A stretch of 10,032 nt of DNA from an uncultured Ectothiorhodospiraceae bacterium (GTDB lineage Bacteria; Pseudomonadota; Gammaproteobacteria; UBA9214), in NCBI GenBank assembly GCA_947258945.1, contig CAMYKJ010000096.1, positions 1 through 10,032 of the forward strand, given 5' to 3'. The notes beneath the pieces were generated by a model. That model ran no database searches. It was given only the letters and a program-made list of their open reading frames with translations, and was not told the origin of the DNA. How positions within the stretch are numbered: the stretch's first letter is position 1; each line of letters opens with the position of its first letter. Positions 1-6,102 of this stretch are shown in pieces. The position numbers and the translations under genes were made by a program.

Positions 1-3
1 TCG

Positions 4-201
4 TCAACCGACCGGCAGGAGCGACACCTCCCAGCCAAACGGAATCGAGTGGCCGAGCCGCACACACTCGCCGACCGTATTTTCATACCAGCCGCTGTCA
101 TAGCGCAGCGGCTCCACGCTGTAGCCCCACCAGGTCCCGCTGCTGTCCTGCGCGATCCAGTTGACCCAGTTCGGTCGCGGAAATGTCAACCCGTCACCCA
201 T
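4..201 (-). CDS. Small Trp-rich hypothetical protein, 65 aa
   Basis: I do not recognise a named family with certainty. The 65-residue protein carries six tryptophans (W12, W15, W24, W25, W38, W57) and several Tyr and Gly, with pieces such as NWVNWIAQD, GTWWGYSVEP and GWYENTVGE, which suggest a small aromatic-rich beta fold. There is no signal peptide and no membrane segment. The ATG at 201 is chosen because a very strong Shine-Dalgarno, AGGAGG (209-214 on this strand), sits 7 bases upstream. The frame stays open further upstream, but that stretch runs antisense to the SEC-C gene and has no protein-like character. I have an impression of similar short aromatic proteins in other gammaproteobacteria, but cannot verify it here. 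It diverges from the YchJ-like gene. Function unknown. Confidence 0.75.
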   Translation of the reverse strand: MGDGLTFPRPNWVNWIAQDSSGTWWGYSVEPLRYDSGWYENTVGECVRLGHSIPFGWEVSLLPVG

Positions 202-205
202 AGCG

Positions 206-214
206 CCACCTCCT
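206..214 (-). promoter_or_regulatory. Strong ribosome binding site for the 65-aa protein
   Basis: On the minus strand this reads AGGAGGTGG, nearly a full anti-16S complement, with 7 bases between AGGAGG and the ATG at 201. It fixes the start of the small gene and rules out the much longer upstream extension of the same frame. It is the best Shine-Dalgarno in the window; most other genes here have weak ones. Confidence 0.85.
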
Positions 215-304
215 GTCAGGTAATCCCCTGTACTGCGGGCCAGGCCTGGCAACCGGCCGGCTGCTGCCCCTTCATCGCCTGCCCCCCGGCATCTTCCGCA
301 CCGG

Positions 305-332
305 ATAGTACCAATAAATCCGCGTCTGTGAA
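305..332 (-). promoter_or_regulatory. Putative sigma70 promoter for the 65-aa gene
   Basis: On the minus strand a -35-like TTCACA (327-332, 5/6 match) is followed by a 16-base spacer and a -10-like TACTAT (305-310, 4/6 match). Transcription would start near 298 and leave a leader of roughly 95 bases before the ATG at 201. That leader is GC-rich and contains a short CCAGGCCTGG palindrome, but no riboswitch that I recognise. Based on hexamer matches only. Confidence 0.35.
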
Positions 333-334
333 CT

Positions 335-365
335 ATGACATCGGGCACAGCGGATTTGGTATATT
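335..365 (+). promoter_or_regulatory. Putative sigma70 promoter for the YchJ-like gene
   Basis: An ATGACA hexamer (335-340, 5/6 match to TTGACA) precedes TATATT (360-365, 5/6 match to TATAAT) with a 19-base spacer, longer than the optimal 17. It lies directly beside the minus-strand -35 candidate at 327-332, so the two promoters would be back to back. The start would be near 372, about 20 bases before the ATG at 394. Confidence 0.35.
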
Positions 366-393
366 TGGCGTTTGTCGTGTGAATTGACGAAAT

Positions 394-885
394 ATGACTG
401 AAACAACAGCTTGCCCGTGCGGTTCCGGCCTGGACTGCGATGCCTGCTGCGAACCCTACCTCCGCGGAACGGCGCGTGCGCCTGGCCCGGAGGCACTCAT
501 GCGTTCGCGCTATACCGCCTACACACTGCATGACATGCCTTACCTTGCGGAGACGCTGCACCCCGGACAGCGCAATGATTACGACGAGGCCGGCGCCGCG
601 AAGTGGGCACGCGAGTCGGAGTGGGAGGGGCTGGAGATCGTCAATGTCACCGACCTCACCGAGCACAGCGGCAAGGTTGAATTCAGGGCCAGCTACCGGC
701 GTGACGGCCAGCAGCTGGCGCATCACGAGCTGGCGGAGTTCCGCAAGTCGGGCGGCACCTGGTATTTCTACGACGGCAGGATGGTCGGCCCCGGCCAGTA
801 CACCCGTGAAACACCCAAGGTCGGTCGCAACGATCCCTGCCCCTGCGGCAGCGGCAGGAAATACAAGAAATGCTGTGGACGCTGA
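394..885 (+). CDS. ychJ: YchJ-like SEC-C motif protein (UPF0225 family)
   Basis: This is a 163-aa cytoplasmic protein with zinc-binding cysteine motifs at both ends, the layout of the YchJ/UPF0225 family. The N-terminal motif has C8, C10, C15, C18 and C19 ([13 protein letters not shown]). The C-terminal SEC-C motif, [17 protein letters not shown], has C149, C151, C160 and C161 and matches the metal-binding tail of SecA. Between them is the NTF2-like middle domain, with the family-typical [10 protein letters not shown] (34-43) and a [10 protein letters not shown] strand (121-130). Length is normal and the gene looks intact. The ATG at 394 has only a weak ribosome site. The biochemical role of YchJ proteins is not established; zinc binding and a SecA- or ribosome-related role are suggested only from the motif. 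Family assignment is secure, function is not. Confidence 0.93.
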   Translation: MTETTACPCGSGLDCDACCEPYLRGTARAPGPEALMRSRYTAYTLHDMPYLAETLHPGQRNDYDEAGAAKWARESEWEGLEIVNVTDLTEHSGKVEFRASYRRDGQQLAHHELAEFRKSGGTWYFYDGRMVGPGQYTRETPKVGRNDPCPCGSGRKYKKCCGR

Positions 886-995
886 AACGCTGCCTGTCAC
901 AGAATTTTCACGCCAAACGCACGGCGACTGTGTAAAATGACAGCCATTAGGCAACACATCCCGGATGGCAAGGGCCCCGCCCTGCCCGCAGCAGT

Positions 996-1676
996 ATGAA
1001 AGAGACCTGGAAGGAAGTCGTTCACCGGCAACGCATCTCGCTGGCCGAGCAGCTCAGGACACCGCTGGGCAGGCTGGCGGAGTTGAGTGCGGATGTCTGG
1101 GGTGACCGCGAGGCACTGAATATCGTGCTGAGTGGTCATTTCGATAAGATTCCCTATTGCATGTTTCTCTATGCAGTCGACACGCAAAGCATCCAGGCCA
1201 GCGACAATTTCTGCCAGCAAGGCCTGATGCCCGGGCACTACGGCCGTGATCGCGGGCACCGTCCGTACATGCGCGAGGCCGTGCCCGCGTGGGGCTTCCT
1301 GCTATCCGATGCCTACCTGAGCCAGCGCGCCAACCGGCCCTCGGTCACCGCCCTGCAGGTCATTCGGCGGGGTAACGAGACTGTCGGCTTCATCGGTGCC
1401 GATTTCGATCTGCGCGACCTGCCAGTCACCTCCGAGCACTACGAGGAGTCCAATCAGTGGCGGCAGATCAAGGGCGATCCGGCCATCCGCGGCACGGTCT
1501 TCCAGCAGTGCCGCATTGACAGCCAGATGGACAGCAACATGGAGTCGGCCATCGCCATACTGGAGGACCTGATTACCGAACGCGGCCTGTTCCAGGCGGT
1601 GGTCCACTTCTCCAGCAGCCGCGCCACCGCCTGGTTCCTCGACGATCCGTACCGCTATCGCATCCTCGACTGCTGA
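996..1676 (+). CDS. PDC/Cache-like sensor protein, frameshifted N-terminal part (226 aa)
   Basis: Residues about 45-145 look like a PDC/Cache-type ligand-sensing domain: RPYM (89-92), SDAYLS (104-109), a PSVTALQV strand (115-122) and GFIGADFDLRDLP (131-143). There is no signal peptide or transmembrane segment, so it would be a free-standing cytoplasmic sensor domain rather than a chemoreceptor. The frame stops at 1674-1676, right after DDPYRYRILDC, but protein-like sequence resumes at once in the -1 frame (from 1673). The full product would be about 313 aa. ATG 996 is the only standard start after the in-frame stop at 948-950, and it has no clear ribosome site. Ligand and partner are unknown. 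The fold call rests on remembered motif patterns from Cache-domain proteins, so it is moderately sure. Confidence 0.7.
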   Translation: MKETWKEVVHRQRISLAEQLRTPLGRLAELSADVWGDREALNIVLSGHFDKIPYCMFLYAVDTQSIQASDNFCQQGLMPGHYGRDRGHRPYMREAVPAWGFLLSDAYLSQRANRPSVTALQVIRRGNETVGFIGADFDLRDLPVTSEHYEESNQWRQIKGDPAIRGTVFQQCRIDSQMDSNMESAIAILEDLITERGLFQAVVHFSSSRATAWFLDDPYRYRILDC

Positions 1677-1936
1677 GTGATCCGGATATCTGCATGCTCT
1701 ACCCGCGCAGGCCCTATCCGGACAATGCCATGATCCCGCAGGATATCATTCCGACTATCCTCAGCAATATGCGGCAGTTGCGTACGGCCGACGAGACGCT
1801 GTACCTGCGCATGGCCTCGATCAATATCTTCAATGGCATGATCAGCCTGACGTTCTCCTGCGACGGCTCGCACTACATGTCGTGGCAGGAATTTCTCGAC
1901 AAGGACATGACCTTCTGGCTGGGCAGCGCCGCCTGA
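1673..1936 (+). pseudogene. C-terminal remnant of the PDC/Cache-like protein, in the -1 frame
   Basis: Reading in the -1 frame from 1673 gives LSDPDICMLYPRRPYPDNAM and then about 67 more residues, ending at the TGA at 1934-1936. The text joins smoothly onto the preceding DPYRYRILD and continues with a plausible alpha/beta domain (TADETLYLRMASINIFNGMI, then FSCDGSHYMSWQEF). The first ATG here, at 1694, has no Shine-Dalgarno, and coding character begins before it, so an independent 80-aa gene is less likely than a broken gene. No slippery heptamer is visible around 1665-1676, which argues against programmed frameshifting. One lost base near 1667-1676 would explain the break. Confidence 0.65.
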
Positions 1937-2040
1937 GTCCCGCCCGCAAGGCACCACACCCGCAAGTATGTTACAAACAGTCTGCAACCAAGTGACACCG
2001 TACAAGGGAAAGTTATTCAATGATAAAGATGGAAATTTCA

Positions 2041-2053
2041 CCGGGGGACACCT
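2041..2053 (+). promoter_or_regulatory. gltA ribosome binding site and upstream leader
   Basis: A GGGGGA run (2043-2048) lies 5 bases before the ATG at 2054 and sets the gltA start. The 117-bp spacer 1937-2053 is AT-richer than its surroundings and should hold the gltA promoter. Weak candidates are GTGACA (1992-1997) as a -35 and GATAAA (2022-2027) or TATTCA (2014-2019) as a -10; none has both a good match and good spacing, so I do not call one. Confidence 0.5.
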
Positions 2054-3343
2054 ATGTCAGCTGAAGCAGAACTGACCATCGATGGAACAACGTACACCTT
2101 GCCGGTGGTAGAAGGTTCCGAGGGCGAACGCGCCATCGACATCACGGGCCTGCGCAGTCAGACCGGCCTGACGGCGCTCGATCCCGCTTACGGCAACACG
2201 GCCAGCTGTACCAGCGAAATCACCTACATCGACGGCGACCAGGGCATCCTGCGCTACCGCGGCATCCCGCTGGAAGAATTTGCCGACAATCCGAACTTCG
2301 TGGAAGTCGCGTGGCTGCTGATCTTCGGCAAACTGCCGAATGCCGACGAGTACAAGCGCTTCAGTGTACGACTCACCAACAACGCCAATCTCGACGAGGA
2401 CATGAAGCACCATTTCATGGGCTTCCCGCGCTCGGCACCGCCCATGGCCATCCTGTCGGCCATGATCTCGACACTCTCCTGCTTCCACCCGCAGTTACTG
2501 GAACTGCATACACCGGAAGAATTCGAGGCCGCCGCGGCGCGGCTCATCAGCAAGATACGCACACTGGCGGCGTACACCTACCGGCACTCGCGCGGCCTGC
2601 CCTATATGTACCCGGACCCGCAACTGCCCTACATCAGCAACTTCCTGCACATGATGTTTTCGCAGCCCTACCAGCGCTACGAAAGCAATGCCGAGGTCCG
2701 CCGGGCCCTGAATCTGATACTGATCCTGCACGCCGACCATGAACAGAATTGCAGCACCTCGACAGTGCGCATGGTCGGCTCCAGCAAGGCCAACCTGTTT
2801 GCCTCCTGCGCCGCAGGCGTATCGGCCCTGTGGGGCCCCCTGCACGGCGGCGCCAACGTGAAGGTCATCGAGATGCTCGAGGAAATCCACAACGGCAACC
2901 AGACAGCCGATGAATTCATCAATCTGTCAAAGGACAAGTCGAGCGGCGTTCGCCTGATGGGCTTCGGACACCGCATTTACAAGAATTTCGATCCGCGTGC
3001 CACCATGCTGCGTGAAGTATGTGACGATCTGCTGGCCAAGCTCGGCATCGACGATCCGCTGCTGGAGATCGCCAAGCGGCTCGAGGACATCGCGCTCAAT
3101 GATGAGTACTTCGTGGAACGCAAGCTGTACCCGAACGTCGACTTCTACAGCGGCATTATCCTGCGCGCCATCGGCATCCCGACCAACATGTTCACGGTAC
3201 TGTTCGCCATCGGCCGCCTGCCCGGCTGGATTGCACACTGGCACGAACAGAACAGGGATCCCGGCATGCGCATCTCGCGCCCGCGCCAGATATATACGGG
3301 CAATCAGAAGTCGTCCTATATCAATATCGAAGACCGGAAATAA
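2054..3343 (+). CDS. gltA: Citrate synthase, type II (hexameric)
   Basis: This enzyme condenses acetyl-CoA and oxaloacetate into citrate, the entry step of the TCA cycle, in the cytoplasm. The 429-aa length matches the E. coli enzyme (about 427). The catalytic triad is present: H264 in GPLHGGANVK, H306 in MGFGHRIYKNFDPR and D363 in PNVDFYSG. The oxaloacetate-contacting H229 (LHADHEQN), R315 and R388 (GRLPGW) are also seen. The N-terminal beta domain (about 1-55), with a TYTLPVVEG strand, is typical of the Gram-negative type II enzymes that form hexamers and are often inhibited by NADH. The start at 2054 follows a GGGGGA ribosome site. A small ORF begins 27 bp after the stop and probably shares the transcript. 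The gene looks complete and ordinary. Confidence 0.98.
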   Translation: MSAEAELTIDGTTYTLPVVEGSEGERAIDITGLRSQTGLTALDPAYGNTASCTSEITYIDGDQGILRYRGIPLEEFADNPNFVEVAWLLIFGKLPNADEYKRFSVRLTNNANLDEDMKHHFMGFPRSAPPMAILSAMISTLSCFHPQLLELHTPEEFEAAAARLISKIRTLAAYTYRHSRGLPYMYPDPQLPYISNFLHMMFSQPYQRYESNAEVRRALNLILILHADHEQNCSTSTVRMVGSSKANLFASCAAGVSALWGPLHGGANVKVIEMLEEIHNGNQTADEFINLSKDKSSGVRLMGFGHRIYKNFDPRATMLREVCDDLLAKLGIDDPLLEIAKRLEDIALNDEYFVERKLYPNVDFYSGIILRAIGIPTNMFTVLFAIGRLPGWIAHWHEQNRDPGMRISRPRQIYTGNQKSSYINIEDRK

Positions 3344-3370
3344 TCCCGCAGGGTAACAGGAAGCGATCTC

Positions 3371-3595
3371 ATGCCAGACACTCTCATGGTCCTCCCCGCC
3401 ACCGACCGCAAGGCGATCCGGCTGGTCCGCGTACCACCCGATTTCGAGGCGCAGGAGGCCTATCGCCGCGTGACCGGGCTGATTGCCAGTGTCGAGGAAG
3501 ACGATCCCGGTTACACCTGGGAAGATATCGAGAGCGTACTCGAGGAACATGGCTTCGAGCCGGTCGAGTTCATGCTGGGTCCTTCCCTCGATTGA
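3371..3595 (+). CDS. Small acidic hypothetical protein, 74 aa, downstream of gltA
   Basis: I do not recognise a named domain. The 74-residue protein begins with a basic stretch (DRKAIRLVRVP, 12-22), followed by a probable helix (FEAQEAYRRVTGLIASVEE, 25-43) and an acidic C-terminal half (TWEDIESVLEEHGFEPVEFM, 49-68). There is no signal peptide, membrane segment or cysteine. The ATG at 3371 has an AGGAAG ribosome site (3358-3363) 7 bases upstream; an in-frame ATG at 3386 is a weaker alternative. It lies 27 bp behind gltA with no terminator visible between them, so co-transcription is likely. Its end is only 9 bp from the convergent phosphatase gene. Whether it affects citrate synthase is unknown. 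Confidence 0.75.
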   Translation: MPDTLMVLPATDRKAIRLVRVPPDFEAQEAYRRVTGLIASVEEDDPGYTWEDIESVLEEHGFEPVEFMLGPSLD

Positions 3596-3604
3596 GTGAC
3601 CGGA

Positions 3605-4417
3605 TTACACCCGTTGCCGATAGAGTATAAAGGTCAGGTCATCGGGCTTGTGCGGCCGTTCACCTGACAGGTCCTGCATGCGCCGGCGGCAGGCGTCCAG
3701 CAGGCGTGTCGCCGCTGCGGCCAGCGGCCCGCACCGCACCAGCTCGACCACTTCACCCACATACAGGTTGTCGAACAGCCCGTCACTGCCGAGGATGAGG
3801 GTATCGCGCGGGGCCAGTCGCAGCAGCGGGCCGACCTCGACATGCATCCCGTGCATACCTATCACGTTGGAAACCAGGTGCCGCTCCGTGTGAAACATGG
3901 CCTCCGCCTCGTCCAGCATTCCGGAGGCCTCGGCGTAACCGACCGGCGAATGCGGTACCGAGCAGTATTTGATCCTGCCGCGCTGGCCACACACCACCAC
4001 CATCGAATCGCCGACCATGGAGGTGCGCACCGAATCGCCGTCAATGGCCGCGACTGCGACGGTCGTTGCACCGCCCTGCCCGGTTGCCTGGATCGACGCG
4101 TCGGCCTGCTCCAGTGCCGACAACACGGCCTCACGCTGCGCATCACCCTCCAGCCCCGAGACCTCCCCGGCGAGGTGTTGCAGGACCGCGCGCGCTGCCA
4201 TGTCTCCGGCGGGCAGGCCGCCCAGTCCGTCGGCCACGGCCAGCACGCAGCATTTGCCGGCGCCCGGAATCACCGCAGCCGCATCCTCGTTCGGCGTCTC
4301 GCGCCCCGGCCGACGCTGGGTAAACACACACGCCTGACCGCCTGCCAGCGTGACGAGTTGCGGCGTCTCCAGGTCAATACCGGCGTACATCCCGCTGCTC
4401 ACGGGCGCGATGTCCAC
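3605..4417 (-). CDS. PP2C-family Ser/Thr protein phosphatase
   Basis: This is a soluble metal-dependent phosphatase of the bacterial PP2C/PPM (Stp-like) type, expected to remove phosphate from Ser/Thr in the cytoplasm. Motifs occur in family order: TPNEDAAAVI (41-50, metal ligand D45), VADGLGG (61-67, D63; the usual DGMGG with Leu for Met), GGATTV (115-120), GDS (136-138), LGSDGLFDN (209-217, D212) and KPDDLTFILY (257-266). The 270-aa length is normal. The start drawn is a GTG at 4417, overlapping the upstream kinase stop by 19 bases. An ATG at 4390, 8 bases after that stop, is an equally good choice; neither has a strong ribosome site. The overlap implies translational coupling to the kinase, which is its natural counterpart. 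All catalytic residues are present, although the kinase appears broken. Confidence 0.93.
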   Translation of the reverse strand: MDIAPVSSGMYAGIDLETPQLVTLAGGQACVFTQRRPGRETPNEDAAAVIPGAGKCCVLAVADGLGGLPAGDMAARAVLQHLAGEVSGLEGDAQREAVLSALEQADASIQATGQGGATTVAVAAIDGDSVRTSMVGDSMVVVCGQRGRIKYCSVPHSPVGYAEASGMLDEAEAMFHTERHLVSNVIGMHGMHVEVGPLLRLAPRDTLILGSDGLFDNLYVGEVVELVRCGPLAAAATRLLDACRRRMQDLSGERPHKPDDLTFILYRQRV

Positions 4418-5086
4418 TGCATGTTTTCGAGATACTTGCGCAGCTGGCCGGCGGTGCGGAATTTCTTCAGTATCAGGCTGCGCTTCAGACCACAGCAGAT
4501 CGCCTTGATCTCCGCCGGCTGCCGGCTGTACCAGCGCCGCCCGCCGATGGCATCGTAGAGGATCTTCACCAGGTCGACGACATCATCGCGAATGTTCTCG
4601 GGCTTCGGTGCGCCCCAGTGAAAAAAATCGAGCAGCTTGAGGTCGAAACCCAGTCCATAGCGCTGCACGATGATGTTCTCGGGATGGAGGGTGCAGGGCC
4701 GGATAGGGATGCAGGCGCTTGCCGGGCTGGCGGGCGAGGAAATCGGAGAGCAGCTCGCCCTCGACGAAATCGGAGACCAGCAGGGTAATCGGTATCCGCT
4801 GGCAGGTGATCGTTTCGCTGGTATGGTACTGGATGGCAATGGGGCAATGGCGCAGCTTGTGCAGCTTGCGCGCATTCAAACTCGCCACCCTGTCACGTGG
4901 ATTTCGCTGTGGATAAAACAGCTTGACGGCGCGCTCGATCGAGGTGTTCCGTTCGCGCACCAGGAAAACCTCCCCTTCCCAGCCCCGGCCGAGTTGCTGG
5001 ATGACCTCGTATTTGCGCGCCAGCAAGCGCCCGGGCCGGATATCGAACTGCTCGATGGTCGGTGTATTCACCTGTCGTCGTGCCAT
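4399..5086 (-). pseudogene. Ser/Thr protein kinase with internal deletion and frameshift
   Basis: The N-terminal piece, from the ATG at 5086, has a kinase lobe: glycine-rich loop LGRGWEGEV (32-40), ATP-binding lysine in RAVKLFYP (K55) and hinge region SDFVEGELLSDFL (105-117). This frame loses sense after PALH (residue 132, codon 4691-4693). Kinase-like sequence resumes in another frame at 4689 with LHPENIIVQRYGLGFDLKLL, then DFFHWG in the DFG position and a helical C-lobe ending at 4399. Joined directly, the protein lacks roughly 20-25 residues that should hold helix E and the catalytic HxD (expected as HGDLHPEN). The joined length is about 228 aa. This indicates a deletion of about 60-75 bases, not a multiple of three, or an assembly error. 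The product should be inactive. The phosphatase gene overlaps its 3' end. Confidence 0.8.
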
Positions 5087-5129
5087 GCAGACAAGTCTAA
5101 CGCCACAGGCGAGGTTACGGAAACCGTCT

Positions 5130-6002
5130 TCAGAACAAACCCGCGTAGCGCAGCCCGATAATGATCAGGATGACGGCCAGCAAACCACGCAGACCATTCT
5201 CGGGCAGGTGCTTGCTGAGCAGCGGACCGAGCGCCGAACCGGCAATCACACCGACCAGCAGGAAGCCGAGCATGGCCAGGTCAAGCTCGATGCCCAGGCG
5301 GATGTAATTGCCGATCGAGGTGATCGAATGGATGGCAATCGCCAGTGCAGAGGTGCCGGCAATCACGTACATGGGCAGGCGCATGACGATACTCATGAAC
5401 GGCACCAGCAGGAAACCGCCGCCGACACCGAGTGCCGAGGACAGCACGGCGATGCCCAGGCCGGTAAAAAACGGCAACAGCGGGTTGAAAGAAAACCGCT
5501 CGTTGCCGAAGGCGAACACGATACGCCGGAATGAAGTCACGATGCAGCGCACACCCTGCTCGCACAGGTCGCCGCCGCCTTTCACCTGGTACTCGAACGA
5601 CTCGGCGGCCCGCATCGCGCGCGTCAGCTCCGCAGTGGAGGTGCGGGTACGCAAGATCTGCCAGACCAGTTGCGCGGCGATAAAAAACACCAGCACGGCA
5701 AAGACCGTCCTGAACAGGCTCATGTCGGCCAGCAGGCGATGGGACAGGCTGCTGCCGAGCAACGCACCCAGTACCCCACCGGCGCCATACAGCGGCACCG
5801 CCACCAGCGGGGTCACCAGCGTCATCGCCTGCGCCATCGGCTTGACCAGGTTGGGGTCCTGCAGGCCGAATACCGAGATCATGCCGACGGAGGCGAGGAT
5901 GCCGCCGGCAGCCCCGACGGTGGAGAACACCAGGCCGACCAGCAGGCCCCAGGCAAGCAACGTCCAGGGCGCGGCCACAATGTCCGCGATTTCAAAATAC
6001 AT
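5130..6002 (-). CDS. TauE/SafE (TSUP) family membrane exporter
   Basis: This integral inner-membrane protein belongs to the TauE/SafE/TSUP family, whose characterised members move sulfite, sulfoacetate or related organosulfur anions. It shows the two-fold internal repeat of the family: FSTVGAAGGILASVG (26-40) and SSALGVGGGFLLVPFM (188-203), each opening a half of about four hydrophobic segments. The central loop (about 118-172) is polar, probably cytoplasmic, and includes FEYQVKGGGD and FGNERFSFNP. I start at the ATG at 6002, giving 290 aa, because the extra 24 residues available from an ATG at 6074 are Arg-rich and fall in the intergenic hairpin. The ribosome site is weak. It lies 43 bp upstream of the kinase on the same strand, so co-transcription is plausible. 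The substrate cannot be read from sequence. Confidence 0.92.
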   Translation of the reverse strand: MYFEIADIVAAPWTLLAWGLLVGLVFSTVGAAGGILASVGMISVFGLQDPNLVKPMAQAMTLVTPLVAVPLYGAGGVLGALLGSSLSHRLLADMSLFRTVFAVLVFFIAAQLVWQILRTRTSTAELTRAMRAAESFEYQVKGGGDLCEQGVRCIVTSFRRIVFAFGNERFSFNPLLPFFTGLGIAVLSSALGVGGGFLLVPFMSIVMRLPMYVIAGTSALAIAIHSITSIGNYIRLGIELDLAMLGFLLVGVIAGSALGPLLSKHLPENGLRGLLAVILIIIGLRYAGLF

Positions 6003-6019
6003 ACCGGAGTCCGGGTTAA

Positions 6020-6057
6020 GCCATGCCGAGCGGGCACGATACCGCAACCGGCATGGC
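6020..6057. repeat. Perfect 9-bp inverted repeat upstream of the TauE/SafE gene
   Basis: GCCATGCCG (6020-6028) and its exact reverse complement CGGCATGGC (6049-6057) flank a 20-base spacer. The element sits in the 100-bp gap between the transglycosylase stop (6103) and the exporter start (6002). It could be a hairpin terminator for the upstream gene, but only TT and then a GC-rich stretch follows it on the minus strand. It could also be a two-half-site operator just upstream of the exporter. No T-tract is present, so a classic intrinsic terminator is not supported. Confidence 0.5.
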
Positions 6058-6102
6058 CTGGCGACTGCGCGCACGAACGGATGTGATACGGGGGTTATTC
6101 AG

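Noticed and set aside
202..300. Riboswitch in the leader of the 65-aa gene
   Set aside because: The leader is GC-rich with short palindromes, but I recognise no known riboswitch core.
894..943. CTGTCA/TGACAG inverted repeat and a TAAAAT box between the SEC-C gene and the sensor gene
   Set aside because: Only 6 bp arms 38 bases apart, and no -35 at a workable distance from TAAAAT (933-938). Not above chance.
4..957. A 317-codon minus-strand frame covering the whole left end
   Set aside because: Its upstream two thirds lie antisense to the SEC-C gene and have no protein-like character. Only the last 65 codons, after a strong ribosome site, are credible.
1665..1680. Programmed -1 ribosomal frameshift in the sensor gene
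   Set aside because: No X XXY YYZ slippery heptamer or obvious downstream stimulator hairpin; a lost base is simpler.
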